Under the pieces are notes generated by a model, which did not search any database, was not told the DNA's origin, and saw only the letters and a program-made list of their open reading frames with translations. From Devosia riboflavina (GTDB lineage Bacteria > Pseudomonadota > Alphaproteobacteria > Rhizobiales > Devosiaceae), in contig NZ_JQGC01000012.1 in NCBI RefSeq assembly GCF_000743575.1, forward strand, positions 98,654 through 162,653: DNA of 64,000 nt. The letters are read 5' to 3'. Both the position numbers and the translations under genes were made by a program. Positions 24,888-33,134 of this stretch are shown piece after piece. The stretch's first letter is position 1. Every line of letters begins with the position of its first letter.

Positions 24888-26845
24888 GCTGGCGCTATAG
24901 CAAGGACAAGCTCGTTCCCCTGGCTGATGTCGTTCCGGCGTTTCTCACATTTGAGCCCAAAGCCGATGAGAGCCTTGTGGGGTTCATCGACCGCACCTTT
25001 GCCAGGACCGTTTTCGCTAATCCGATCGCTGCCCTCGCGCAGGCCGGAATCGCGACCAACCGCCCGGACTTCCTGGCCAGCCTCGACCTTAATGAAGGAC
25101 AGATCGATGCCTTGGCCCGTCGCTTGGGTGTGTCGGCGGCACTTATCCGTGACCGCCTCCACCCTGACAGCCGCATGCTGGGATCCGGTGTGCGGGGCGT
25201 TGACTTCCATGGCCAGTTCCTGCGTTTGACCTTTCTCGAGCGCGAGCGGCGCCGCGTGTCGCCCAGGGCCTTGGAAATCAGTCCCTATCATCGTGCCATC
25301 TGGGATGTTCGTCCCATCGCTTTCGACCCGGACACCATGGAGCTGTTGCTTTCGGACTGTCCGGTATGCGCCAAACCACTCGGGCGACGGCGACTTTGCG
25401 GGCCTGAGAAGTGCGATAAATGCATCGATGATCGAGGCCTTCCGTCGACAGACCTGCGCGATCATCTTCAGCCGATGGTGCCTGAAGAGGAATGGGAATT
25501 GCTCCGAAACATCGCCGGCCTCGTCGACACAGATCCCAAAACGCGCGAACGGTCTTGCCTCCGCTTCCCCGAACCATGGCGGTCATTGGGACCAGGCGAA
25601 ATTTTCCACATCCTGGTGGAGATGAGCGTGGCCAACGAGGCAGCTATTGGCCAACTTGGCCCCTCGTCGCCATCATTGCCGTTGAAGCCCACCAGCTTGC
25701 ACAGTGTCGGTCAGGTCCTAGCCGGCGGTCTCGATACGTTCTTTGATTGGGCGGGCACCACGCTGACCCGCAAGGACTTGCCACACTGGACGGTCGACCG
25801 ACCTGTGGCCACTACCGGATTTGAGCGTCTGGTCAAATGCCCGCATATTTCGCCAGCTGCGAAGTCGTTGCTTTCCGAGATGCGGTCGGGCTCACGGGTG
25901 GCGACACGCCTGCGTCGTACCGGTGCCTTTGCATGGCTGAACGCGAAAAATCTAGCGGAGGAATTTGATCTTGACCTTACTCGAGCCCAGATGATCGTTA
26001 CTCGCCTGAAGTCCGTGCTCAAGCAGGTTCCAGACCCCGCGGCTGCCGGCGTGCCGACGTCCAAGGAAGCATTCGCAGCCCTGTTGCCGCGTGCGGTTGG
26101 TACAGTCTCACTCAACAACGCCGCCTTCGTGCTCAAGGCCGGCGTCGAGGTTGTGACTGGTCTCGAAGAGATTGGTGTCCTGAACGCCGTTCCCGAACCG
26201 GTGTCTTTGCTGATCGAGGCGAGCAAGTCCTTCTATGAAGCTGATGTAAGGGAACGACTTGCCAGTTTTCTGTCCGCGGTGACACACGAACGGGGGGCGA
26301 GTTTATTTCCGACGATGGAGGCAGTCTTGAAAAACAGCGGTCTGCGTCCCTTGCCATTTGCCGCTGCCTGGCACCTCGCCATGTCTGGTGATGTCCGTCT
26401 CTTGCGCGAAGACGATGAGGTGAACGATTGGCTGCGGGACGTCTATGTGGCAGATGAAGCCCCCTTTGTGGAACTGTTGAGGGCGCACCCTCTCACCCGT
26501 TCCCTGCGAGACCTGCCACCGGAGGTGACAACGCAGGTTGCCGCCCAAATGATAGATAGTGACATCGTTGTGGTCGGCCAGCTCGTCAGGAACAAGATCC
26601 TGGTCCCGACGAGCGGTGCTCGCCCATTGCTGTTTCCCCGGGAGCAGATCGAACGTTTCGTGGCTGCCTATGTCTCGACGCCGGAGCTCAAGAGAGCCCT
26701 TGGCATCTCGAGCGCCGGTCGCTTCGACCGCCAGTATCGTGACCTGCCCGAGAGCGCCTTTGAGTTCCCCAACCAGCGCAGTCGCTTCTACCGGCGCAAG
26801 GACTGCGCATTCATCCTCGCGGCTGCGGCGGCCCGGGCCGCGTAG
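24884..26845 (+). CDS. tniQ: TniQ/TnsD-type target-site selector
   Basis: 653 residues. The N-terminal TniQ domain contains a zinc-binding cluster (CPVC ... CGPEKCDKC, around residues 160-185). A long C-terminal region of helix-turn-helix-like segments resembles TnsD rather than the short TniQ of CRISPR-associated elements. TnsD-type proteins recognise a fixed attachment site and recruit TnsC. It is the last gene of the tns operon, followed by an intrinsic terminator. No Cas genes are present, so targeting should be protein-based. Confidence 0.88.
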   Translation: MSWRYSKDKLVPLADVVPAFLTFEPKADESLVGFIDRTFARTVFANPIAALAQAGIATNRPDFLASLDLNEGQIDALARRLGVSAALIRDRLHPDSRMLGSGVRGVDFHGQFLRLTFLERERRRVSPRALEISPYHRAIWDVRPIAFDPDTMELLLSDCPVCAKPLGRRRLCGPEKCDKCIDDRGLPSTDLRDHLQPMVPEEEWELLRNIAGLVDTDPKTRERSCLRFPEPWRSLGPGEIFHILVEMSVANEAAIGQLGPSSPSLPLKPTSLHSVGQVLAGGLDTFFDWAGTTLTRKDLPHWTVDRPVATTGFERLVKCPHISPAAKSLLSEMRSGSRVATRLRRTGAFAWLNAKNLAEEFDLDLTRAQMIVTRLKSVLKQVPDPAAAGVPTSKEAFAALLPRAVGTVSLNNAAFVLKAGVEVVTGLEEIGVLNAVPEPVSLLIEASKSFYEADVRERLASFLSAVTHERGASLFPTMEAVLKNSGLRPLPFAAAWHLAMSGDVRLLREDDEVNDWLRDVYVADEAPFVELLRAHPLTRSLRDLPPEVTTQVAAQMIDSDIVVVGQLVRNKILVPTSGARPLLFPREQIERFVAAYVSTPELKRALGISSAGRFDRQYRDLPESAFEFPNQRSRFYRRKDCAFILAAAAARAA

Positions 26846-27070
26846 CACCGATCTCGCTATCTGACATTGAGAACGCCAGCAAGATTCCGAATGGTGACGA
26901 CTTCGCCTTCAAGTGCCTTGCGGATATCGCCGACGAGGGCGAATTGCTGGTCATGGTTTGTGATCTATCCAACCTGGACAACTTCATAGAGTTCATGGGC
27001 AGGCATTCGACTCGCCATCCAATCTCAGGGTTCACCAGCTAGCCAACTCAAAATCCGTCGGAAGCGAACA

Positions 27071-27096
27071 AAGGCCCGATCAGGCCTTCTTTTTTG
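27071..27096 (+). terminator. Intrinsic terminator of the tns operon
   Basis: AAGGCC-CGATCA-GGCCTT followed by CTTTTTTTG on the plus strand. It lies about 225 bases after tniQ. The interval 26846-27070 carries only an open frame of about 60 codons without an ATG. Confidence 0.85.
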
Positions 27097-27113
27097 TCCC
27101 CACAAAAGACCGT

Positions 27114-27232
27114 GGCACTCTTACAGCCGATAACCCCATAATCCATGCACTCTTACAGTCGGCGTCGCTGCAATCCTACGTCGCAGGTTCTAGGTCTAAC
27201 AAGGACTTAGCCGCTGCACTCTTACGGCCTCG
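27114..27232 (+). repeat. Tandem repeats resembling TnsB-binding sites (transposon end)
   Basis: Four related copies are visible: GGCACTCTTACAGCCG (27114), TGCACTCTTACAGTCGGC (27146), CTGCAATCCTACGTCGC (27168) and CTGCACTCTTACGGCC (27214). Start spacings are about 32, 23 and 46 bases (46 is twice 23). Ordered direct repeats just outside the transposase operon are typical of Tn7-like ends. The opposite end, with inverted copies, was not found in the window. Confidence 0.55.
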
Positions 27233-27287
27233 GCATATAAGTCATTGATATCTCAATAACTCCTTGTTTTGCAGGGGTTTCCGAGTG

Positions 27288-27329
27288 CGTGACTGATCCA
27301 CTTTGGTGATCCACGAACCTGCACTTTTT
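27288..27329. other. Candidate left attachment repeat (attL)
   Basis: The CGTGACT, ATCCAC, GGTGATCCAC and CACTTTTT blocks occur in the same order and almost the same spacing at 44831-44871. The longest identical block is only 10 bases. It lies just upstream of the integrase gene, where phage attachment sites usually are. Confidence 0.5.
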
Positions 27330-27390
27330 GCAGATTCCGTCGCATCCCAATTTTCGGATCACTACAGACCTGGGGAAGGAGCAATATGCC

Positions 27391-29034
27391 TTGACCACAG
27401 GTTCAAATCTCAAAATTCGCGGTTCAGTTTACTACGCTCGGCAGGTCGTGCCCGTCGATCTCGCGCACCACTTCCCTAGCCGGGAATTGGTGAAGTCGCT
27501 CAACACAAAAGATCGCCGCACTGCCAACGCTCGAAAACTGGCTGTACTGTCCGAATGGCAGGACAAATTTGCGGACTTACGCGCCCGCCGAGAAATCTCT
27601 GAAGCCGACTTTGCGCAAGCGACTTGGCAGCACTATTCAGACGAGTTGCGCCTTGATGACCTTGCGCGGCTTGCGCCAGTCGAAGTGGCGCCCAAGAGCG
27701 ACTTGGTTCGCCAGCATCACATTCGAGCACTGAGAGACCACCTTGGACGCGGCGAAACTGTCTTGGTTCAATGGGCGGCCGACAGCTACATCGAGCGCCA
27801 CAAGCTCATCCTCATAAAAGGCAGCGCTCAATACCGCGATCTATGCTTGCGACTGATGCGAGCGCAAATAGAAGCGCTTCTAAGGGCCGGTGAACGCGAT
27901 ACTGGCGACTACGCAGGCCAGCCGCGCGATCCAATCGTAACGCGGCCAACGGCCTCCGCTGAGATCGCAAGGCCGGGTGAAAGGCTGATGGATTTGTTTG
28001 ACCGGTATGAGAAAGAAAATCCGAAAGGCATTTCGGTAGCGACGTTCATGCAAGCGCGGCGCGACATTGGCACATTCATCGAACTGGTTGGTGCCGACTT
28101 CCCCGTCTCCAAGTTGGACAAAAAGGCCGTACGTGAATGGAAGATGTTGTTGCAGTCCTACCCGGTGAAGGCGGCTGAGATTGCTGTTTTCAAAGGGATG
28201 GCCTTCCGCGAAATCATCGAAGCCAACGGACGGCTTGATAAGCCCAAAACTGTCATCTCGGCCAAGACGGTCAATCGCTACATGGCGGCGTTTGGAGCCT
28301 TCTGCAACTGGCTGGCCGCTCACGACTACATTCCGGCCAACCCGTTTACCGACATGTACCTGAAGGTCGACAAGAACAAGACCAATGTGCGCCCCTTCAC
28401 CAGCGAAGAACGCAAGATATTGTTCGCCTCACCGTTCTTCACTGGCTGCAAGAATGAAATGAAATGGCAAGTACCCGGCAACTACCTGATCCGAGACGAT
28501 CACCGCTATTGGCTCCCACATGTCATGATGTATTCCGGCGCGAGGCCCGGTGAAATCGCTCAGCTACTGGTGGATGATGTGCGCCGTATGCACGGTATCT
28601 GGGTGATGCACCTTACCGACGAAGGCGACGAAGAAAAGAGCCTCAAGACCAAGGGCTCGTTCCGGGTTGTGCCGGTGCATTCCACGCTGATCGAAATGGG
28701 GTTTATCGACCATGTCGAGCGACAGCGGCAAGCTGGTGAGCGCCGGATATTCCCAGAGGCGGAGCGCAATGAACGAGGGCAGATTGCGGGCAAATTCGAA
28801 AAGAAATTCGGCACGTATCTGACGCAGATTGGCATTAAGAAGGGCCGTGGTGTCTCGCTCTACAGCTTCCGACACGGCTTCTCGGATGCGATGCGTGAGG
28901 CTGGGTTTATGGATGAGGAGTTTGGCTTCCTGATGGGCCATAGCAAGTCCAGCATGACCGCCCGTTATGGGCAGATGCCGCAAGGCACCTTGCAGAAGCG
29001 CGTGGAGCTTATCGAGGCGGTTGCCTACGCCTAG
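27391..29034 (+). CDS. Tyrosine recombinase (phage-type integrase)
   Basis: 547 residues from TTG 27391, which has AAGGAG nine bases upstream; an earlier TTG at 27328 lacks a ribosome site. The N-terminal part (GSVYYARQVVPVDLAHHF ... SLNTKDRRTAN) is the DUF6538-like arm-binding domain, followed by a SAM-like domain and the catalytic domain. Conserved residues are Arg in SGARPGEIAQLL, RH in YSFRHGFSDAM, His in LMGHSK and the nucleophile Tyr in TARYGQMP. It should catalyse integration of the 27.3-44.9 kb element. Confidence 0.92.
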   Translation: MTTGSNLKIRGSVYYARQVVPVDLAHHFPSRELVKSLNTKDRRTANARKLAVLSEWQDKFADLRARREISEADFAQATWQHYSDELRLDDLARLAPVEVAPKSDLVRQHHIRALRDHLGRGETVLVQWAADSYIERHKLILIKGSAQYRDLCLRLMRAQIEALLRAGERDTGDYAGQPRDPIVTRPTASAEIARPGERLMDLFDRYEKENPKGISVATFMQARRDIGTFIELVGADFPVSKLDKKAVREWKMLLQSYPVKAAEIAVFKGMAFREIIEANGRLDKPKTVISAKTVNRYMAAFGAFCNWLAAHDYIPANPFTDMYLKVDKNKTNVRPFTSEERKILFASPFFTGCKNEMKWQVPGNYLIRDDHRYWLPHVMMYSGARPGEIAQLLVDDVRRMHGIWVMHLTDEGDEEKSLKTKGSFRVVPVHSTLIEMGFIDHVERQRQAGERRIFPEAERNERGQIAGKFEKKFGTYLTQIGIKKGRGVSLYSFRHGFSDAMREAGFMDEEFGFLMGHSKSSMTARYGQMPQGTLQKRVELIEAVAYA

Positions 29035-29091
29035 TTTCGCAATGTCTAGCTCGCTGGTCCAACCCCAAAACTTCCGGCCAAAGACCAGCGA

Positions 29092-29613
29092 CTAGGTTTC
29101 GTACTCACGGGAAAACACTATGCTCGCCCTCTTTACCACCATCAGCAACGTGAGAAAGAAGTGCACGTAGATGGCAACGCACAGCGCTGAAGATATCACA
29201 CCCCCGGGGTTAACGATATACGCCAACAAAAGTGCCGTAATAAAAAACACAGACAACAATACAAGATACGATATATTGTTGTTTAGCTCCCTAATAACAG
29301 CCCCTCTTTCCTCTTTTACCTTCTCGAAGACCTTGTTTTTCTTTTGGTCGGCAGGAGGAGATAGGGGCCGGAGGGAAACACTATAGAGCGCAACTTGCAC
29401 ACTTAGCAGCAGCGCAGCAAATATAGAAAACACCGATATAGAGAGGCCGATCGCGTCCTTCGATATCTTGAAGCAAACAAGAAGACAGAAAACTCCAACC
29501 AGAACCGGAAGAACGTAGAACGTTAAAATATCTGACAGCAGGAACTTTCCATCACTGTTGCGTAGCGAGTCCAAATGACCCGTCACAATGCCAAATATGT
29601 TTACCTTCTGCAT
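29092..29613 (-). CDS. Four-helix membrane protein, accessory pair with the next gene
   Basis: 173 residues with about four hydrophobic helices (near 28-48, 53-75, 112-133, 137-160) and a charged loop between helices 2 and 3. Its ATG overlaps the stop of the 302-residue gene upstream (ATGA), so they form a coupled pair. GC is lower than in the head genes. No family is recognised. A membrane effector in a two-gene defence or exclusion unit is a plausible inference from its position at the edge of an integrated element. Confidence 0.55.
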   Translation of the reverse strand: MQKVNIFGIVTGHLDSLRNSDGKFLLSDILTFYVLPVLVGVFCLLVCFKISKDAIGLSISVFSIFAALLLSVQVALYSVSLRPLSPPADQKKNKVFEKVKEERGAVIRELNNNISYLVLLSVFFITALLLAYIVNPGGVISSALCVAIYVHFFLTLLMVVKRASIVFSREYET

Positions 29614-30521
29614 CAGGCTGTCATCCCTGCGAAGAAATCTTGAAGGATCTCATCCACTTCTGACTCTATGCTTGCAAAAACCGGGTGACCGCTCGGCTCC
29701 CGTCGCACCTGTTCTGAAATATCCAGATAGCCGGCATCGAAGCCAGTACCATACACCCCTACGCTGCGCCGCTTGCGGCCAATTTGCACGTCCGCCGTGA
29801 CGTTCTCGAACTGGTGCCCATCGAACTCCACATATCCCTGTGTCGTAGCGGGGAATCTGTCCTTGAGTTCGCCATAGGTAGAGAGGCTATAGCCGCGCTT
29901 TCTCGCGCGTACGGTTAGATCGTAGTCAACCTCATCGCTGCCTCTGCCGAGGAAGTATCTTTCTGCCCGGTCGCTCACAGTCTTTGGACGGTGAAACGTT
30001 ACGGACTTAACAGGTGCACTATTTAGAAAGGTAGCGTGGTTCGCCACGACGTTAAAATTTAGACGGTACTGAGGATAACGCTCTTCAAAACTCGCGATCA
30101 TGGATGCGCGGACGAATCCGACACAAGACCTCGACTGAAAAGACTGAAATGCCATCAACGCAAATTCAGAATCCTCCGGAATCCACATCTGGAAATACAA
30201 GGGTATTTCCTCTAAATCGCTAGATTGCCGCGAATACTTTTCTTTGCGCGTTTTTACGTCTTTAAATTTACTCTCGAATCCGTGCGTTCCATAATTGATA
30301 TAACCGTGCACGGTCCTTATGGAATTAGTGTCTTTAGGCTCAAAAAACCAGGTTCTTTGCTCTTCGCTCTCTACCGTCGGTTCTTGTTTGATCTGAGCAA
30401 ACTGCTCTGCAAATGCAAAGAGATCGCACGGAGCGGCCGCCGGACCGATAGTCATGCGCTCTTTATCCGACTTCCGGGTAATCGAAACGCGATACACGCG
30501 AAGGCCAATCGCAAACGCCAA
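29613..30521 (-). CDS. Unknown protein, partner of the membrane protein
   Basis: 302 soluble residues, rich in aromatic and charged residues, with beta-strand-like repeats (FAIGLRVYRVSITRK at the start; GYVEFDGHQFENVTADVQIG late). It faintly recalls DUF4747-type proteins, but I cannot confirm this. It is translationally coupled to the membrane protein gene and sits beside the integrase, away from the head genes. This is a common place for moron or defence genes. Confidence 0.5.
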   Translation of the reverse strand: MAFAIGLRVYRVSITRKSDKERMTIGPAAAPCDLFAFAEQFAQIKQEPTVESEEQRTWFFEPKDTNSIRTVHGYINYGTHGFESKFKDVKTRKEKYSRQSSDLEEIPLYFQMWIPEDSEFALMAFQSFQSRSCVGFVRASMIASFEERYPQYRLNFNVVANHATFLNSAPVKSVTFHRPKTVSDRAERYFLGRGSDEVDYDLTVRARKRGYSLSTYGELKDRFPATTQGYVEFDGHQFENVTADVQIGRKRRSVGVYGTGFDAGYLDISEQVRREPSGHPVFASIESEVDEILQDFFAGMTA

Positions 30522-30622
30522 GAATCATTCCCCCAAACAATTTTTGCGAAGCTCGCAATTTGGCAGAGCGATGTCTAGTTGCTTAGGAGTCAATCGGTCC
30601 CATTAAGAAGGTTTGCTTGGAC

Positions 30623-31231
30623 CTAGCTGAATTGTTCCCAACGAACTTCCTCAAATGACGGAAATGCTTTCCCGTCGCGTTCGCACTCATACACGGCAAC
30701 ATAGTGCTGGACGATGAAGCCTTCGCGAGAATGCTCTACAACGAACGCGGGTTTTACGCGTTCGCCGCTCTCAGACCGCAGCAGAGCCAGATTGTGCTCA
30801 ACGTCATCGAAACCGAAGTCGTCTAGCAAGCTGCTGGGCCGGGGGATGGTGCTGCCAAGAGCAGACTTCGCGGCATATAAACGGTCGAGCTTCTGAGGCG
30901 TGTACTTGCCGAAATAGTACGCGTAAGGCCCCTTGAGGCTGGCAGCGATAGCGTCTTTGCATTGGTTGAGTCCCATGCGCAGTTCGTCGTCCGTAGCCTG
31001 CCTAAAATCGGTGTCGGACCTCGGCACTGGCATGGGTGGCAGCGAGCGCGCTTCCGCCCGTTGGCGGGCCTCCTGGACGGCCTTGTCGATCTCTGCGGCG
31101 GTCATCTGCGGGGCGCTAGGTGGCTGGCGTGTCAGAGATACGAATGCGATTGCGCCAATTGCGACGACGCATACCGCCAACACTAAGAATTCTGGCCGGA
31201 TGCCAGATTTGTTTTCCGTTTTCTTTGCCAT
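30623..31231 (-). CDS. Single-span membrane protein with periplasmic domain
   Basis: 202 residues from ATG 31231 (GGGAGGG upstream; the longer frame has no site). It has one membrane helix (PEFLVLAVCVVAIGAIAFVSL), a coiled-coil-like Ala/Arg/Glu helix, then a Pro-rich linker and a domain of about 110 residues (FRQATDDELRMGLNQCKDAI ... VYECERDGKAFPSFEEVRW). The family is unknown. It is carried in the left arm of the integrated element. Confidence 0.5.
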   Translation of the reverse strand: MAKKTENKSGIRPEFLVLAVCVVAIGAIAFVSLTRQPPSAPQMTAAEIDKAVQEARQRAEARSLPPMPVPRSDTDFRQATDDELRMGLNQCKDAIAASLKGPYAYYFGKYTPQKLDRLYAAKSALGSTIPRPSSLLDDFGFDDVEHNLALLRSESGERVKPAFVVEHSREGFIVQHYVAVYECERDGKAFPSFEEVRWEQFS

Positions 31232-31332
31232 GAGCCCTCCCCCAATAGCTCGGGAGAGGTAAGGCGAAATTTTGAATAGCTTCAATAAGATAATTCAGAT
31301 GCGGCGTTTTGACTCGATTGGACCGGCGAGCC

Positions 31333-31578
31333 TCAAAAGTCGTCGTCATCCTGATTGTCATTCTTGGCCGGAATGGGCTGGTGATTGGCGCGCTGAAGCC
31401 GATATCCTTGCCCCGCATCTTCGATGACCGAAGAGGGCCATATATTCGCCCCTTCGCCTAGCGCGACCATAATGTCGGATTGCTCGATGCCGCCGCCGAA
31501 TGGGTTAGCGGGCTTCAGGTTCATGAGCGCCGCGATGAGTGCTGCATACTGGTCTTGCTCGATGTAAATTTCACGCAT
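31333..31578 (-). CDS. Small acidic protein of unknown function
   Basis: 81 residues (MREIYIEQDQYAALIAALMN at the start) ending in an acidic tail, KNDNQDDDDF. It is next to the putative replication gene. There is no recognised motif; a small regulator is possible. It carries an NDN tract also seen in the element's head proteins. Confidence 0.4.
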   Translation of the reverse strand: MREIYIEQDQYAALIAALMNLKPANPFGGGIEQSDIMVALGEGANIWPSSVIEDAGQGYRLQRANHQPIPAKNDNQDDDDF

Positions 31579-31718
31579 TCAAGGTGTTCCGGTTCGTATT
31601 TGCCGGAAGAGATTCGCGCGAAAATAATCGAAGTTCAAATCTGGTAATTGAATTTTGTTTTGGCTATACGATCAGCAGAGACAGACATAAGTAAACGCTT
31701 ACTTATTCTGCCGTTATT

Positions 31719-32516
31719 TCACTTTATCATGCGCCGATATGGAACCGAGACATATGATGTTCGGTCAACCGAGACGCTATGATCTGCAAATAGCTTTCGC
31801 ACCTTTGCGTGGCTCATGGTTGTGTATCGGTGCCAACCGGACGGGTGCCTATCTGCCTCGCGCTTGAGCATGACTTGGCGCGACCCTGCCTTACCCTCCA
31901 CAATGCCGCCTGCATGCCGTAGAGCCAGCTTTACGGCTTTCTGTAATTCTGGCTGCACGACAATCACGCCATGGGCGTGAAGGCGCTGATGCTCGTTTAC
32001 GTCAAAGGCGAACGCAAAGGGTGTCCCGGCAAGACCATGCTTGCGAAGAGATTGGTTCAAGCGATGCTCGAAGAGACGAACCGGATCGGGTGTAGCGAGA
32101 AAGGACCCCTCTTGGGCAAAGGAGAAGTTGAGCGAGAATTCCATGGTGTGCGGAATGTCGTTCATGGCTTCCACGGCCTGCTTGTAGCGAAGCTGTTCAC
32201 TGGTGAGCTTCGCTGGGCCTCGTGTGCGGGAAGATTTGGGCGCTGCGCGCCCGCGCTTGGTTTCGTTTTGTGTGTAGGTGTTATGGGTAGGATTTAGGGG
32301 TGTGTGAGTTGGAGCAAATGTGTGCGCTAGACAATCAGGCAGCTCACCGCCGTTAAGATTCTGAATTTCAAATAGAAAATCGTCATTCCCGAAGAGCCAC
32401 GGCGTCCCAATTTCAGTGTCGCCTTTGACCAGCCGGTTCCCAACAATTCGAAGGTTAGCGGCTGGCACTAATAAACTGAAATTCAGTTGATTTTTGGATC
32501 CAGTTTCGATATACAT
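31719..32516 (-). CDS. Probable HUH (rolling-circle) replication endonuclease
   Basis: 265 residues. The middle follows the Rep pattern: a hydrophobic strand (EFSLNFSFA), helices (RLFEHRLNQSLRKHG), a strand and then the metal-binding HUH motif His180-Ala-His182 in RLHAHGVIVV. A candidate nucleophile, Tyr231, lies 49 residues later (GWHRYTTMSHAKVRKLF). HUH enzymes nick one strand and stay covalently bound, starting rolling-circle replication. It is the only replication-type gene seen in the element. The first 100 residues are unassigned. The assignment is by motif only. Confidence 0.5.
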   Translation of the reverse strand: MYIETGSKNQLNFSLLVPAANLRIVGNRLVKGDTEIGTPWLFGNDDFLFEIQNLNGGELPDCLAHTFAPTHTPLNPTHNTYTQNETKRGRAAPKSSRTRGPAKLTSEQLRYKQAVEAMNDIPHTMEFSLNFSFAQEGSFLATPDPVRLFEHRLNQSLRKHGLAGTPFAFAFDVNEHQRLHAHGVIVVQPELQKAVKLALRHAGGIVEGKAGSRQVMLKREADRHPSGWHRYTTMSHAKVRKLFADHSVSVDRTSYVSVPYRRMIK

Positions 32517-32624
32517 TTCTTGCCCTTGAGAGCGGCATTTACCCCTTGGACGTTGCTCGCGTCTGAGGGGTTTTCATTTCAGTGACCGCCTATAGCGGCA
32601 CGAAAATTGGGATGCTGGAAAATC

Positions 32625-33074
32625 CTATTCGGCTGCGGCCTTCACCAGCGCCGCCAAGTCTAGCGCGACCGATGGCGCTAGCGTTCGTTCTTCACCGTTT
32701 TCGCCTAGAACCTTGACGCTATTACCGCGGCGCTTGAGGCCCAGGTATCGCTCGCCGCCTTCATCAATCTGGGCGATCATTTTGACGCCCTCGTGCATGA
32801 AGGTCTGGTGAGGTCCAACCATTATGCCAATCGCAGATGCAAACCCCTTTGCGTGCCCCAACGGCATAACCCGAACAAAATCACCAAAATCGATCTCGAC
32901 TGTTTCTGCTACACGGCGAACTTCAATACCGGGAATGCCGGGTTGCACCTTTCCGGCCTCGATGGCCCAATTGAGCAGCAACCCTACCGCTTCAGCTACA
33001 GTGACATTGTGGGAAGCGGCAATTTCGACCAACTTCTTCTCGCGTTCATCCGGGACGACGATGTGTTTCGGCAC
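32625..33074 (-). CDS. Ribbon-helix-helix-like small protein
   Basis: 149 residues. The N terminus (IVVPDEREKKLVEIAASHNVTVAEAVGLLLNWAI) has the strand-helix-helix pattern of RHH DNA-binding proteins. The rest is beta-rich (VEIDFGDFVRVMP, ERYLGLKRRGNSVKVLG). It lies between the tape-measure gene and the Rep-like gene. It may be a regulator of the element; not certain. Confidence 0.45.
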   Translation of the reverse strand: MPKHIVVPDEREKKLVEIAASHNVTVAEAVGLLLNWAIEAGKVQPGIPGIEVRRVAETVEIDFGDFVRVMPLGHAKGFASAIGIMVGPHQTFMHEGVKMIAQIDEGGERYLGLKRRGNSVKVLGENGEERTLAPSVALDLAALVKAAAE

Positions 33075-33134
33075 GACAGATTTCCATTACTAGTTAACAT
33101 GAATAGTCTACATGTTAACACGTAACATCACAAG

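Noticed and set aside
24884..26845. TniQ considered as part of a CRISPR-associated transposon
   Set aside because: The protein is long and TnsD-like, and no Cas gene or CRISPR repeat is present in the window.
27375..27420. GGTTCAAATC considered as a tRNA T-arm at the integration site
   Set aside because: The flanking bases do not form a T-stem or acceptor stem, and the stretch lies inside the integrase coding frame.
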